DNA of 64,000 nucleotides from Candidatus Rhodoferax odensensis (GCA_016718405.1 JADKDJ010000036.1:1-64000), one strand, 5' to 3'. Shown: positions 10,626 through 22,325, counted from the stretch's first letter. The notes: generated by a model not told the origin, from the letters alone. Numbers and translations: made by a program.

Positions 10626-10783
10626 TCTAGGGCTAAGTCGCTGCGCAACATGCGCCACGGAACTTTAAAACGAACGAAAACGAATGCATATAGGGTATTC
10701 ACTAGGTATAAACGCGCTCAAACGAACAATAATCCTCGAATTCGAAAATCCTATCGAAAAATATTGTTTGTTTCAAAGGTAGC
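10626..10783. promoter_or_regulatory. Divergent glpR/glpS control region with repeated operator-like motifs
   Basis: This AT-rich gap holds several copies of an AACGAAC/AACGAA motif: at 10669-10684 (two overlapping copies), 10721-10728, and a related inverted TTGTTTGTTT at 10764-10773. Nearby are two TCGAAAA copies (10742-10748, 10754-10760). Repeated TTCG/CGAA half-sites are what DeoR-type repressors bind in other glp systems, so these are candidate GlpR operators. The strong base-composition contrast with the flanking genes also marks it as a promoter region. Exact -35/-10 boxes are not clear enough to assign. Confidence 0.5.
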
Positions 10784-10786
10784 GTG

Positions 10787-11860
10787 ATGCAGTTGGCTCT
10801 TGAGGGCATCAGCAAGAAGGTTGGCCCGCAGTCATGGCTCTATGACATGAGTATTGCGCCGCGCAGCGGCGCGGTAACGGTGCTGCTCGGCGCCACGCAA
10901 GCGGGCAAGACCAGCCTGATGCGTGTCATGGCTGGCCTGGATGTGCCTTCCTCCGGTCGGATCCTGGTCGATGGCCAGAACGTGGTTGGGGTGCCCGTGC
11001 GCTCGCGCAATGTGGCCATGGTCTACCAGCAGTTCATCAATTACCCGTCTTTGAAGGTGCGCGACAACATCGCCTCGCCCTTGAAGCTGCGCGGCGAGCG
11101 CGACATCGCGCAGCGTGTGCGCGAGCTCGCCGAGAAACTGCATATCGAGATGTTCCTGGATCGCTACCCGTCCGAGCTTTCGGGTGGCCAGCAACAGCGC
11201 GTGGCCCTGGCGCGCGCCTTGGCCAAGGGGGCGCCGCTGATGTTGCTGGACGAGCCACTGGTCAATCTGGACTACAAGTTACGTGAGGAGTTGCGTGAGG
11301 AGCTCAGCGCGCTGTTCGCGGCGGGCGACTCCACGGTGGTGTATGCCACGACCGAGCCGGGCGAAGCACTGCTGCTTGGCGGCTACACCGCGGTCATGGA
11401 TGCGGGCGAGTTGTTGCAATACGGACCCACTGCAGACGTGTTTCACAAGCCCCAGTCACTGAGGGTGGCGCGCGCGTTCAGCGATCCACCGATGAATCTA
11501 CTGGCGGCTAACGCCACTACCGGGGGCGTGCAGCTCACCGGCGGTGCAATGGTGAACCTGGACTTGCCAGCCACGGCGTCGCTGCAACTGACGGTCGGCC
11601 TGCGTGCCAGTGCGCTGCACGAGAGTCGAACTGAGGGCGATGTGGCATTGGCCGGGGTGGTCGAGCTGGCCGAGATTTCGGGCTCCGACACTTTTGTGCA
11701 CGCGCACACGCCGGTTGGCGAGGTGGTGGCGCAACTGACCGGTGTGCACTACTTCGAGCTGGGCTCATCGGTCACGCTCTACTTCAACCCGGCGCAGATG
11801 TACCTGTTCGGCAGTGATGGTGCGCTGCTGCTTGCGCCTGTGCGCGGTGGGGGGCGTTGA
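10787..11860 (+). CDS. glpS: Glycerol ABC transporter ATP-binding protein GlpS
   Basis: First of two ATPases of a glycerol-specific ABC importer of the Rhizobium GlpSTPQV type. Walker A is GATQAGKTS (about residues 36-44), and the canonical signature LSGGQQQRVALARAL and Walker B LMLLDEPL follow. A C-terminal TOBE/MOI-like regulatory domain runs from about residue 235 to the end (357 residues). A GTG immediately upstream (10784) is an alternative start; AAAGGTAG provides the ribosome-binding site for either. The stop is one base before the next gene, glpT. Membership in the glycerol system is inferred from neighbours glpR, glpK and glpD. Confidence 0.88.
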   Translation: MQLALEGISKKVGPQSWLYDMSIAPRSGAVTVLLGATQAGKTSLMRVMAGLDVPSSGRILVDGQNVVGVPVRSRNVAMVYQQFINYPSLKVRDNIASPLKLRGERDIAQRVRELAEKLHIEMFLDRYPSELSGGQQQRVALARALAKGAPLMLLDEPLVNLDYKLREELREELSALFAAGDSTVVYATTEPGEALLLGGYTAVMDAGELLQYGPTADVFHKPQSLRVARAFSDPPMNLLAANATTGGVQLTGGAMVNLDLPATASLQLTVGLRASALHESRTEGDVALAGVVELAEISGSDTFVHAHTPVGEVVAQLTGVHYFELGSSVTLYFNPAQMYLFGSDGALLLAPVRGGGR

Positions 11861-11861
11861 C

Positions 11862-12934
11862 ATGGCGCGCATCGAACTCGACCTGGCCCACGCATACCGG
11901 CCCAACCCCAAGCAGGACAGCGACTTCGCGTTGCTGCCGCTGCGCATGACCTTTGAGGACGGCGGCGCCTACGCGTTGCTCGGGCCCTCGGGCTGCGGCA
12001 AGACGACCTTGCTGAACGTGATGTCTGGCCTGCTCGTTCCCTCGCAGGGCAGTGTGCGCTTTGACGGGCGGGACGTGACGCGCCAGTCGCCACAGGCGCG
12101 CAACATTGCGCAGGTGTTCCAGTTCCCGGTGATCTACGACACCATGACTGTTGCCGAGAACTTGGCATTTCCGCTGCGCAACCGCAAAGTGTCCAAAGAA
12201 CAGATCGCCAAGCGCGTGGGCGAGATTGCTGAAATGCTGGAAATGAGCGGCCAGCTCAACCAGCGCGCGGCGGGCTTGTCCGCTGACGCAAAACAGAAGA
12301 TATCGCTCGGCCGCGGTCTGGTTCGATCGGACGTGTCGGCAGTGCTGTTTGACGAACCACTGACCGTGATCGACCCGCACCTGAAGTGGCAGCTGCGCCG
12401 CAAGCTCAAGCAGATCCACCACGAGCTGAAACTGACCTTGATCTACGTGACCCATGATCAGGTCGAGGCCCTGACCTTTGCCGACCAGGTGGTCGTTATG
12501 ACACGTGGCCGCGCCGTGCAGGTGGGGTCTGCGGCTGATCTGTTCGAGCGGCCCAGCCACACCTTTGTTGGGCATTTCATCGGCTCGCCGGGCATGAACT
12601 TCCTGCCGGTGCAGGCGCGCGGGGGCATGGTGCATGTTGCTGACGTGGCCTTGCCACTGTCACCCGGGAGAACATTGTTGGATGGAGAACTCAAGCTTGG
12701 GGTGCGCCCCGAGTATGTGGAACTGGTCCCACCCGGTACGGCGGGCGCCTTGCCAGTCAAAGTGTCGCGAGTCCAGGACGTGGGAACCCACTTGATGCTG
12801 AGCGCAGACATAGCAGGGCAGACGCTCAAGGTGCGGCTGTCCAGCGACGCGGCGCCGTACCTACCCGGCGACACCGTGCATGTGCAGTTGATGGGTGAGC
12901 ACACCTGCTTCTACCGCAACGAGGAGATTGTTCC

Positions 12935-12938
<4 letters not shown>
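11862..12938 (+). CDS. glpT: Glycerol ABC transporter ATP-binding protein GlpT
   Basis: Second ATPase of the importer, 358 residues. It has a canonical Walker A (GPSGCGKTT) and Walker B (AVLFDEPL), but the ABC signature loop reads LSADAKQK instead of LSGGQ-type. The partner GlpS keeps the normal signature, so the heterodimer probably has one standard and one degenerate ATP site. The ATG at 11862 begins MARIELDLAHAYRPNP; the longer open frame upstream lies inside glpS and is rejected. The stop overlaps the glpP start as ATGA, which indicates translational coupling. Confidence 0.88.
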
Positions 12939-13820
<882 letters not shown>

Positions 13821-13828
<8 letters not shown>

Positions 13829-14633
13829 GCAACGCTTTCAAAAGCGCAGCGTATTTCTGCTGCTGTATATCGTGTTCGCCTTGTTGCCGATCTACTGGAT
13901 GGTCAACATGTCGTTCAAGACCAACAACGAGATATTGGTCAGCTTCTCCTTGTTTCCGCAGCACTTCACCTGGGACAACTACAAGACCATTCTGACCGAT
14001 GTGTCGTGGTACTCGGGCTATATCAACAGCTTGATTTACGTTGGCATCAACACCCTGATCTCGATCACGGTGGCGCTGCCGGCGGCCTACGCCTTCTCGC
14101 GCTACAGCTTTCTGGGCGACAAGCACGTGTTCTTCTGGCTGTTGACCAATCGCATGACGCCACCGGCGGTGTTCCTGCTGCCGTTCTTTCAGCTCTACAC
14201 GACGGTCGGCCTGATGGACACACACATCGCGGTCGCTCTGGCGCATCTGTTGTTCAACGTGCCTTTGGCGGTCTGGATTCTGGAAGGCTTCATGAGCGGC
14301 ATTCCGCGCGAGATTGACGAGACTGCCTACATCGACGGCTACTCGTTTCCACGCTTCTTTGTCCGAATCTTCCTGCCGCTGATCAAAGCCGGCGTCGGTG
14401 TAGCAGCGTTCTTCTGTTTCATGTTCAGTTGGGTCGAGCTGTTGCTGGCGCGCACGCTGACCAGCGTCAACGCCAAGCCGATTGTGGCCACCATGACGCG
14501 CACGGTGTCCGCCTCTGGCATGGATTGGGCCACGCTGGCAGCCGCGGGGGTGCTGACGATTGTTCCCGGCGCGGTGGTGATCTGGTTTGTGCGCAACTAC
14601 ATCGCCAAGGGATTTGCGATGGGGCGGGTGTGA
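13821..14633 (+). CDS. glpQ: Glycerol ABC transporter permease GlpQ
   Basis: Second permease, MalG/UgpE type, 270 residues. The start MNKQRFQKRSVFLLLYIVF at 13821 precedes a first membrane helix and overlaps the end of glpP. The EAA loop appears as EIDETAYIDGYSFPRFFVRI (about residues 167-186). A longer open frame beginning at 13794 would overlap glpP further and adds a non-homologous N-terminus, so it is rejected. The symbol follows the rhizobial transporter naming and is not the glycerophosphodiester phosphodiesterase also called GlpQ. Confidence 0.9.
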
Positions 14634-14645
14634 TGGAGAGCAGTC

Positions 14646-14954
14646 ATGTTTGAGTGGATGGCATGGACCACGCCGGTGGCGGTGTTCTTTTTGTGCATCG
14701 TGCTGATGCTTGTTGGCATGACGGTGTGGGAACTCAAGTCCCCCACTGTGCTGCGACGTGGCTTTCTGCCGCTGGAGACGACACGTGGAGATCGCTTGTT
14801 TATCGGGTTGTTGTCGGCCGCGTATGTGAACCTGGCGTTCGTTGGTGTCAGCGGCAAGCTGGTGGGTTTGCTCGGTTTGGAAAGCGAGCCTTCGATCTGG
14901 ATCAGTTTTGTGGTGTCAATGGGGCTGCTGGTGCTGATCATGCGCCGGGGCTGA
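14646..14954 (+). CDS. glpU: Small membrane protein of the glycerol transporter operon (DUF2160 type)
   Basis: A 102-residue protein with three hydrophobic segments (about 8-27, 52-75, 82-98) and short charged loops such as WELKSPTVLRRGFLPLETTR. Small DUF2160 proteins occupy exactly this place, between the permease and binding-protein genes, in glpSTPQUV operons. Its role is not known; I infer a membrane-associated accessory part. It starts 12 bases after glpQ, and an 89-base gap separates it from glpV. Confidence 0.82.
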   Translation: MFEWMAWTTPVAVFFLCIVLMLVGMTVWELKSPTVLRRGFLPLETTRGDRLFIGLLSAAYVNLAFVGVSGKLVGLLGLESEPSIWISFVVSMGLLVLIMRRG

Positions 14955-15043
14955 GCCTTTTTTGGAATCAAGGGGCGGCTCATTTCCCCTGGAGCCGTTG
15001 CAGCCTTTACGACAGGGGTCTTTCATATTTGAGGAGATTGATC

Positions 15044-16774
<1,731 letters not shown>

Positions 16775-16808
16775 GCATTGCTCGGGCAGTGCTGATGCAT
16801 GAAGAGGT

Positions 16809-16845
16809 GGCCGCGCGAGCAGCGATGCCGCGCGGCCTTTTTTTT
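16809..16845 (+). terminator. Rho-independent terminator after glpV
   Basis: A perfect nine-base-pair stem GGCCGCGCG / CGCGCGGCC (16809-16817 and 16829-16837) encloses an 11-base loop and is followed by eight T residues (16838-16845). It lies 34 bases after the glpV stop and 70 bases before glpD. glpD therefore either depends on read-through or has its own promoter in 16846-16914. Confidence 0.9.
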
Positions 16846-16914
16846 GTTACGGCGGAGTGGCGTTCGGCGTTTGCCGACTGGTCCCGGCCGTGGAATCGCT
16901 GAGAGAATCAAAAC

Positions 16915-18522
16915 ATGTTGACTGACATTCAGCCGGGCCAGACCCATCGTGCGACGCTGATGGCGCGCTTGGCTGAGAGTCGCCAGTATGACCTGGCCAT
17001 CGTGGGCGGCGGCGCCACCGGACTGGGCGTGGCGCTTGACGCCGCGGCGCGTGGCTTCAGCGTGGTGCTGGTTGAGTCGCATGACTTCGCCAAGGGCACG
17101 TCCTCGCGTGCCACCAAGCTGGTTCATGGCGGCGTACGCTACCTTGCGCAGGGCAACATTGGTCTGGTGCGCGAGGCGCTGCGCGAGCGCACCACGCTGC
17201 TCAACAACGCGCCGCACCTGGCGCAGCCGCTGCCGTTCATCATGCCGTCCTACCAGTGGTGGGAGACCCCTTTCTACGGAGTCGGGCTCAAGATGTATGA
17301 CGCTTTGGCGGGCAAGGCGGGCTTGGGCCCGACCGAGTTTCTCAGTCGCAGTCAAACCCTGGCTATGTTGCCGACCGCTCTGCCCAAGCACCTCTGTGGG
17401 GGCGTCAAGTATTGGGATGGCCAGTTCAACGACGCTCGGCTCGCCCTGGCACTGGCGCGTACCGCGGCGAGCCGCGGTGCCCTGCTGCTGAACTACTGCC
17501 GAGCTGCCGATCTACATTACCAAGGCGGCAAGGTGGCTGGGCTGGTGTGTGAGGACACCCAGAGTGGCAAGACCTATCGAATCGATGCGCGATGTGTCGT
17601 CAACGCGGCGGGCGTGTGGGTTGATGAGCTGCGGCAAAAGGACGGTGATGCCAACGGCGGCGACGGCCGGCGCGCCACCAAGCCCATGGTGGCCCCCAGC
17701 CAGGGCGTACACATCGTGGTGGACCGCGAGTATCTGGGGGGCGATGTCGCCCTGATGGTGCCCAAGACGGCCGACGGTCGGGTGTTGTTCGCCGTGCCGT
17801 GGCTGGGCAAAGTCATTCTCGGCACCACCGACACGCCCCGCAATGACTTGGCGCGCGAGCCGCTGCCGTTCAAGGAAGAGGTTGATTTCATCCTGAATGA
17901 ATCCGCGCGCTACCTGCGCCGCGCGCCGAGTCGCGCCGATGTCAAGAGTGTCTGGGTCGGGCTGCGCCCGCTGGTCAAGCCGCAGGATGAAGACGGGGAC
18001 GACACCAAGGGCCTCAGTCGTGAGCACACGGTGCTGGTCAGCCGCAGCGGCTTGGTGACGGTGACCGGCGGCAAGTGGACAACCTACCGTGCCATGGCCG
18101 AGGATGTTTTGCGCCGTTGTGCCGAAAAGGACTTGCTCCAACACCGCCCGGACGGTGTCACTACACACTTGAAACTGGTTGGCGCGCCGATGCCGGGCGT
18201 TGCAGTCCAGTCGATTTGTCGCCCCCCGGGGATTCACTCCTATGGCGGTGAGCAGGGCCTGGTGATGGGTTTGCCCGGCGCCCAGCGCGCTCTGTGCGAC
18301 GGTTTGACAGAAGCCATGGTTCGGTTTGCCGCTCGCTTCGAGTACGCCGTCAAAGTGGAGGATGTCCTGGCGCGACGCTCCCGGCTGCTGTTTCTGGACG
18401 CGCGCTTGGCGGCCTCGGTTGCGACCCAGGTGAGCGAGATCCTTCAACAAGAAACCGGTCTGGACCCCGAGCTAGACGCGTTCATGGCGTTGACCCAGCA
18501 CTACTTGCATTTGCCGAGCTAA
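16915..18522 (+). CDS. glpD: Aerobic glycerol-3-phosphate dehydrogenase
   Basis: FAD-dependent membrane-associated enzyme that oxidises glycerol-3-phosphate to dihydroxyacetone phosphate and feeds electrons to ubiquinone. The 535-residue protein has the FAD-binding motif AIVGGGATGLGVALDAAARG near residue 24, the family block SSRATKLVHGGVRYL (about residue 62), and TVTGGKWTTYRAMAEDVL in the second half. It is slightly longer than the E. coli enzyme because of its N-terminus. It completes the pathway with GlpK and the importer but is separated from the importer genes by a terminator. Confidence 0.95.
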   Translation: MLTDIQPGQTHRATLMARLAESRQYDLAIVGGGATGLGVALDAAARGFSVVLVESHDFAKGTSSRATKLVHGGVRYLAQGNIGLVREALRERTTLLNNAPHLAQPLPFIMPSYQWWETPFYGVGLKMYDALAGKAGLGPTEFLSRSQTLAMLPTALPKHLCGGVKYWDGQFNDARLALALARTAASRGALLLNYCRAADLHYQGGKVAGLVCEDTQSGKTYRIDARCVVNAAGVWVDELRQKDGDANGGDGRRATKPMVAPSQGVHIVVDREYLGGDVALMVPKTADGRVLFAVPWLGKVILGTTDTPRNDLAREPLPFKEEVDFILNESARYLRRAPSRADVKSVWVGLRPLVKPQDEDGDDTKGLSREHTVLVSRSGLVTVTGGKWTTYRAMAEDVLRRCAEKDLLQHRPDGVTTHLKLVGAPMPGVAVQSICRPPGIHSYGGEQGLVMGLPGAQRALCDGLTEAMVRFAARFEYAVKVEDVLARRSRLLFLDARLAASVATQVSEILQQETGLDPELDAFMALTQHYLHLPS

Positions 18523-18682
18523 CGTCACCCCTGGCCAAATCAGCGCGTTCTCTGTAAGTGCGCACTCGCTTTTCGGTGTTTGCGGCATATCTCAGATTGA
18601 CTGCAACCCTGCGGCCCAGCGATTTGCCGGCTCGACCATGTGGCTTACCGCATCGTCATGCCAATCAAATTGCGCCAAGTCG

Positions 18683-18711
18683 TTGACACCGGGTGTGTGC
18701 TCTGACATAAT
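18683..18711 (+). promoter_or_regulatory. Sigma70 promoter of the rplN-rplQ operon
   Basis: A perfect -35 box TTGACA (18683-18688) and a near-consensus -10 box CATAAT (18706-18711) are separated by the optimal 17 bases. Transcription would start near 18718, leaving a leader of about 150 bases before rplN. This is the strongest promoter that I can see in the window, as expected for a ribosomal-protein operon. Confidence 0.85.
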
Positions 18712-18755
18712 AGTGGGCTTCGCTTGAAAAAGCATGAAGTATCTGCCTAGCGGAT

Positions 18756-18778
18756 GCGCTGCAAGTGGTTTGCAGTGC
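18756..18778 (+). promoter_or_regulatory. Hairpin in the rplN leader
   Basis: GCGCTGCAA (18756-18764) pairs with TTGCAGTGC (18770-18778) around a five-base loop; the nine-pair stem has one G-U pair. It lies about 40 bases after the predicted transcription start and about 90 bases before the rplN start codon, and no T-run follows, so it is not a terminator. A regulatory or stabilising role is only inferred. Confidence 0.5.
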
Positions 18779-18866
18779 TGACGACAGGCCCAAGACTGAC
18801 TGGAATAGGGTATGGATCGGCCAAGGCTGGTCTTCCCGGTTCTGGTGCAAGTTGGGAACAAACGAA

Positions 18867-19235
18867 ATGATCCAGACTGAATCTCGACTAGAAGTTGCCG
18901 ACAATACCGGCGCCAAGTCCGTCCTGTGCATCAAGGTGCTTGGCGGCTCCAAGCGACGTTATGCCAGCGTTGGCGACGTCATCAAAGTTAGCATCAAGGA
19001 AGCTGCTCCGCGTGGTCGCGTCAAAAAGGGCGAGATCTACAGTGCAGTTGTGGTGCGCACGGCCAAGGGTATCCGTCGCAGCGATGGTTCCTTGGTCAAA
19101 TTCGACGGCAATGCAGCGGTGCTGCTCAATGCCAAGCTGGAGCCCATTGGCACCCGCATCTTTGGGCCCGTGACGCGTGAACTGCGTACCGAGAAGTTCA
19201 TGAAGATCGTGTCCCTGGCTCCCGAAGTTCTGTAA
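18867..19235 (+). CDS. rplN: 50S ribosomal protein L14
   Basis: The 122-residue protein has the family start MIQTESRLEVADNTGAKSVL and the conserved end RELRTEKFMKIVSLAPEVL. L14 lies at the subunit interface of the 50S particle. It is the first gene of the operon here: the genes that normally precede it in the S10 operon (rpsJ to rpsQ) are absent, and glpD lies upstream instead. Confidence 0.98.
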   Translation: MIQTESRLEVADNTGAKSVLCIKVLGGSKRRYASVGDVIKVSIKEAAPRGRVKKGEIYSAVVVRTAKGIRRSDGSLVKFDGNAAVLLNAKLEPIGTRIFGPVTRELRTEKFMKIVSLAPEVL

Positions 19236-19244
19236 GGAAGTGCC

Positions 19245-19565
19245 ATGAATAAGATTCGCACAGGCGACGAAGTCATCGTGCTCACCGGGCGCGATAAGGG
19301 TAAACGCGGCAAGATCACGCTGCGCAAGGATGACTCTCACGTGTTGGTTGAGGGTATCAATCTGGTGAAGAAGCACACCAAGCCCAACCCCATGAAAGGC
19401 ACAACCGGCGGCATCGTCGAAAAGGCGATGCCGATTCACCAGTCGAACGTGGCCATCTTCAATGCCGCAACCGGCAAGGCTGATCGCGTTGGTATCAAGT
19501 TGCTTGCTGACGGTAAGCGCGTTCGCGTCTACAAGTCCAGCGGCGAAGAAATTAAGGTTGCATGA
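19245..19565 (+). CDS. rplX: 50S ribosomal protein L24
   Basis: A 106-residue KOW-domain protein (MNKIRTGDEVIVLTGRDKGK), an early assembly initiator of the 50S subunit that binds 23S rRNA near its 5' end. It follows rplN by nine bases and its stop abuts the rplE start region. Length and motifs are normal. Confidence 0.98.
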   Translation: MNKIRTGDEVIVLTGRDKGKRGKITLRKDDSHVLVEGINLVKKHTKPNPMKGTTGGIVEKAMPIHQSNVAIFNAATGKADRVGIKLLADGKRVRVYKSSGEEIKVA

Positions 19566-19567
19566 GC

Positions 19568-20107
19568 ATGGCACGTCTTCAACAACACTATCGCGAAAAA
19601 GTTGCCCCCGAGTTGATGGCCAAGTTTGGCTACAAGTCGGCGATGCAGGTCCCTCGTCTGACCAAGATCACGCTCAACATGGGTGTGAGCGAGGCGGTGG
19701 CGGACAAGAAGGTGATGGATCACGCTGTCAGTGATCTGACCAAGATTGCTGGTCAGAAGCCTGTGGTCACGAAGTCCAAGAAGGCCATTGCCGGCTTCAA
19801 GATTCGTGAAGACCAGGCGATTGGCTGCATGGTGACTTTGCGCGGCGTTCAGATGTTTGAGTTCCTGGATCGTTTCGTCACCGTGGCACTGCCCCGTGTG
19901 CGTGACTTCCGTGGTATCTCTGGTCGCGCTTTCGATGGCCGTGGCAACTACAACATCGGCGTCAAAGAGCAGATCATTTTTCCTGAGATTGAATATGACA
20001 AGGTCGACGCCTTGCGTGGTCTCAATATCAGCATCACCACGACGGCCAAGACCGACGAAGAGTGCAAGGCGCTGCTCGCGGGCTTCCGTTTCCCGTTCAA
20101 GAACTGA
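19568..20107 (+). CDS. rplE: 50S ribosomal protein L5
   Basis: Part of the 5S rRNA-protein complex in the central protuberance. The ATG at 19568 gives MARLQQHYREKVAPELMAKF, 179 residues, the standard length. An ATG two codons earlier at 19562 overlaps the rplX stop and may be used instead. Conserved blocks ITLNMGVSEAV, VTLRGVQMFEFLDR and FRGISGRAFDGRGNYNIGVK are all present. Confidence 0.97.
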   Translation: MARLQQHYREKVAPELMAKFGYKSAMQVPRLTKITLNMGVSEAVADKKVMDHAVSDLTKIAGQKPVVTKSKKAIAGFKIREDQAIGCMVTLRGVQMFEFLDRFVTVALPRVRDFRGISGRAFDGRGNYNIGVKEQIIFPEIEYDKVDALRGLNISITTTAKTDEECKALLAGFRFPFKN

Positions 20108-20115
20108 GGTGACCC

Positions 20116-20421
20116 TTGGCTAAAATGGCTTTAATTCAGCGCGAACTCAAGCGCGACAACCTGGTTGCCAAGTACGCGAAGAAACACGCGGAACTCAAAG
20201 GCATCGCCAACGACGCAAAACGCAGCGACGAAGAGCGTGCCGCAGCCCGTCTGGGTCTGCAAAAGCTCCCCCGCAACGCAAACCCGACGCGTCAGCGCAA
20301 CCGTTGTTCCATCACCGGCCGCCCCCGTGGCACGTTCCAGCACTTCGGTCTGGCGCGCGCAAAGATTCGTGAAATGGCTTTTGCAGGGGAAATCCCCGGC
20401 ATCGTCAAGGCCAGCTGGTAA
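20116..20421 (+). CDS. rpsN: 30S ribosomal protein S14
   Basis: The 101-residue long form of S14, without the zinc-finger cysteines of the short form. The start codon is TTG at 20116, giving MAKMALIQRELKRDN; an internal ATG at 20125 would remove three residues that are conserved in homologs. NRCSITGRPRGTFQHFGLAR near the C-terminus is the family signature. S14 sits in the 30S head. Confidence 0.96.
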   Translation: MAKMALIQRELKRDNLVAKYAKKHAELKGIANDAKRSDEERAAARLGLQKLPRNANPTRQRNRCSITGRPRGTFQHFGLARAKIREMAFAGEIPGIVKASW

Positions 20422-20439
20422 GCAGCAGGAGACCTGAAC

Positions 20440-20835
20440 ATGAGCATGAGTGATCCCATTGCTGACCTGTTGACCCGTATTCGCAATGCGCAGATGGTGG
20501 CCAAGACCACCGTTTGCGTGCCTTCCTCCAAAGTGAAGGTTGCGATCGCGCAGGTGTTGAAAGACGAAGGCTATATCGATGGCTTCAAGGTCAAGAGCGA
20601 AGACGGCAAGTCCGAGCTTGAAATCGCCCTGAAGTATTACGCCGGCCGCCCCGTCATCGAGCGTATCGAGCGTGTCAGCCGTCCTGGCTTGCGCGTTTAC
20701 CGTGGCAGCGATGCCATCCCCCAAGTCCAGAACGGCCTGGGTGTGGCGATTGTCACCACGCCCAAGGGCGTCATGACTGATCGCAAGGCTCGCGCTACCG
20801 GTGTCGGTGGCGAAGTTTTGTGCTACGTCGTTTAA
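20440..20835 (+). CDS. rpsH: 30S ribosomal protein S8
   Basis: The 131-residue S8 protein (MSMSDPIADLLTRIRNAQ) binds the central domain of 16S rRNA. In E. coli it represses its own operon at rplE, and a similar role is possible but not shown here. The conserved C-terminal GLGVAIVTTPKGVMTDRKAR block is intact. Confidence 0.98.
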   Translation: MSMSDPIADLLTRIRNAQMVAKTTVCVPSSKVKVAIAQVLKDEGYIDGFKVKSEDGKSELEIALKYYAGRPVIERIERVSRPGLRVYRGSDAIPQVQNGLGVAIVTTPKGVMTDRKARATGVGGEVLCYVV

Positions 20836-20859
20836 CCCTACATTGAGGAGAATTACAAA

Positions 20860-21394
20860 ATGTCCCGTGTAGGTAAACTTCCCGTCACCGTCCCCGCAGG
20901 TGTGGATGTGTCCATCAAAGATGCGCAGATCAGCGTCAAGGGCCTCTGGTGGTGCGCTGTCGTTGTCGCAAAGCGCCTTGGTCAAAGTGACCAGCGACGC
21001 TGGAAAACTGACTTTTGTGCCCGCGAACGATTCCCGCGAAGCCGATGCCATGAGTGGCACCATGCGCCAGTTGGTCAACAACATGGTGGTCGGTGTCACC
21101 AAGGGTTTCGAGAAGAAGCTCAGCCTGGTTGGCGTGGGTTACAAGGCCCAAGCGCAAGGCGCCAAGCTGAATTTGACGGTGGGTTACTCGCACCCCGTCA
21201 ACAAAGACATGCCTGCTGGCATCGCTGTGGCGACCCCGACTCCGACCGAAATCGTGATCAAGGGTGCCGACCGCCAGCGCGTCGGCCAGGTGGCTGCCGA
21301 GATTCGTGCAATTCGTCCGCCCGAGCCCTACAAGGGCAAGGGCATCCGGTATGCGGATGAGAAGATCACGATCAAAGAAACCAAGAAGAAATAA
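20860..21394 (+). CDS. rplF: 50S ribosomal protein L6, with an apparent one-base insertion
   Basis: The start MSRVGKLPVTVPAGVDVSIK (frame of 20860) and the remainder of L6 (GGALSLSQSALVKVTSDAGK onward to KETKKK, frame ending at 21394) lie in different frames. They join if one C is removed from GGCCTCT at 20941-20947, giving a 177-residue protein of exactly the usual length. L6 is essential, so the extra base is most likely a sequencing or assembly error and not a real mutation. All later motifs, for example EPYKGKGIRYADE, are intact. Annotation software would call two overlapping fragments here. Confidence 0.9.
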
Positions 21395-21405
21395 GGAGCT
21401 GCAAC

Positions 21406-21771
21406 ATGTTGACCAAAAAAGAGCAGCGTCTTCGCAGGGCCCGTCAGACCCGCATCCGCATTGCGTCCCAAGGTGTGGCGCGCTTGACGGTGAACCGTAC
21501 CAACTTGCACATCTACGCCAGCGTCATTTCTGGCGACGGTGGCAAGGTGTTGGCCACTGCGTCTACCGCAGAAGTCGAAGTGCGCAAGAGCCTGGGCGGC
21601 GCCGGCAAGGGCGGCAACGTTGCGGCTGCCCAACTGGTTGGCAAGCGCGTCGCCGAGAAGGCGAAGGCGGTTGGCGTCGACAAGGTGGCGTTTGACCGTT
21701 CCGGCTTTGCCTACCATGGTCGCGTCAAGGCTTTGGCCGATGCGGCGCGCGAAGCTGGCTTGCAGTTCTAA
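21406..21771 (+). CDS. rplR: 50S ribosomal protein L18
   Basis: The 121-residue protein starts with the basic MLTKKEQRLRRARQTRIRIA and binds 5S rRNA together with L5. The conserved C-terminal FDRSGFAYHGRVKALADAAR block is present. It sits 11 bases after rplF in the usual order. Confidence 0.98.
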   Translation: MLTKKEQRLRRARQTRIRIASQGVARLTVNRTNLHIYASVISGDGGKVLATASTAEVEVRKSLGGAGKGGNVAAAQLVGKRVAEKAKAVGVDKVAFDRSGFAYHGRVKALADAAREAGLQF

Positions 21772-21788
21772 GCAGATCGGAAATTAAG

Positions 21789-22313
21789 ATGGCTAAAGTA
21801 CAAGCGAAGATGCAGGGTAAGGCTGAAGGGCCTGAAGACGGCCTGCGCGAGAAAATGATCGCGATCAATCGCGTCACCAAGGTGGTCAAGGGCGGCCGTA
21901 TCCTCGGTTTCGCTGCCCTCACCGTGGTCGGTGATGGTGATGGTCGCGTTGGCATGGGCAAGGGCAAATCGAAAGAAGTGCCTGCCGCCGTGCAAAAGGC
22001 TATGGAAGAAGCGCGCCGCAACATGACCAAGGTGTCGCTCAAGAATGGCTCCATTCACCATAAGGTGATGGGTCATCACGGTGCCGCCAACGTCATGATG
22101 GCGCCAGCGCCAAAGGGTACCGGCATCATTGCAGGCGGTCCGATGCGCGCGGTGTTCGAAGTGATCGGCATCACCGATATCGTGGCCAAGAGCCACGGCT
22201 CGACCAATCCTTACAACATGGTTCGCGCCACCTTGGACGCGCTTGCTCAGGCCACCACCCCGGCGGACGTGGCAGCCAAGCGCGGCAAGTCGGTCGAAGA
22301 ACTCTTCGTCTAA
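21789..22313 (+). CDS. rpsE: 30S ribosomal protein S5
   Basis: The 174-residue S5 protein has the double-stranded-RNA-binding N-terminal half (EKMIAINRVTKVVKGGR) and the C-terminal GPMRAVFEVIGITDIVAKSH block. It contributes to decoding fidelity and mRNA unwinding. The size and start are normal. Confidence 0.98.
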   Translation: MAKVQAKMQGKAEGPEDGLREKMIAINRVTKVVKGGRILGFAALTVVGDGDGRVGMGKGKSKEVPAAVQKAMEEARRNMTKVSLKNGSIHHKVMGHHGAANVMMAPAPKGTGIIAGGPMRAVFEVIGITDIVAKSHGSTNPYNMVRATLDALAQATTPADVAAKRGKSVEELFV

Positions 22314-22325
22314 GCGGGCGCTCAC

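Larger units (their letters stand above)
18523..18866. other. Intergenic region with leader of the rplN operon
   Basis: This 344-base gap between glpD and rplN holds no credible gene. The first 160 bases show nothing recognisable. The second half contains a sigma70 promoter (18683-18711), a leader of roughly 150 bases and a stable hairpin (18756-18778), listed separately. Leaders of this size before ribosomal-protein operons often carry autoregulatory RNA structure, but the sequence here does not match a class that I can name. Confidence 0.6.

Noticed and set aside
14654..15043. Extension of the glpV frame back through glpU
   Set aside because: It overlaps glpU in a different frame, and the signal peptide begins at 15044.
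20860..21394. Programmed frameshifting in rplF
   Set aside because: No slippery heptamer or downstream structure typical of recoding, and L6 is not known to be recoded; a sequence error is simpler.
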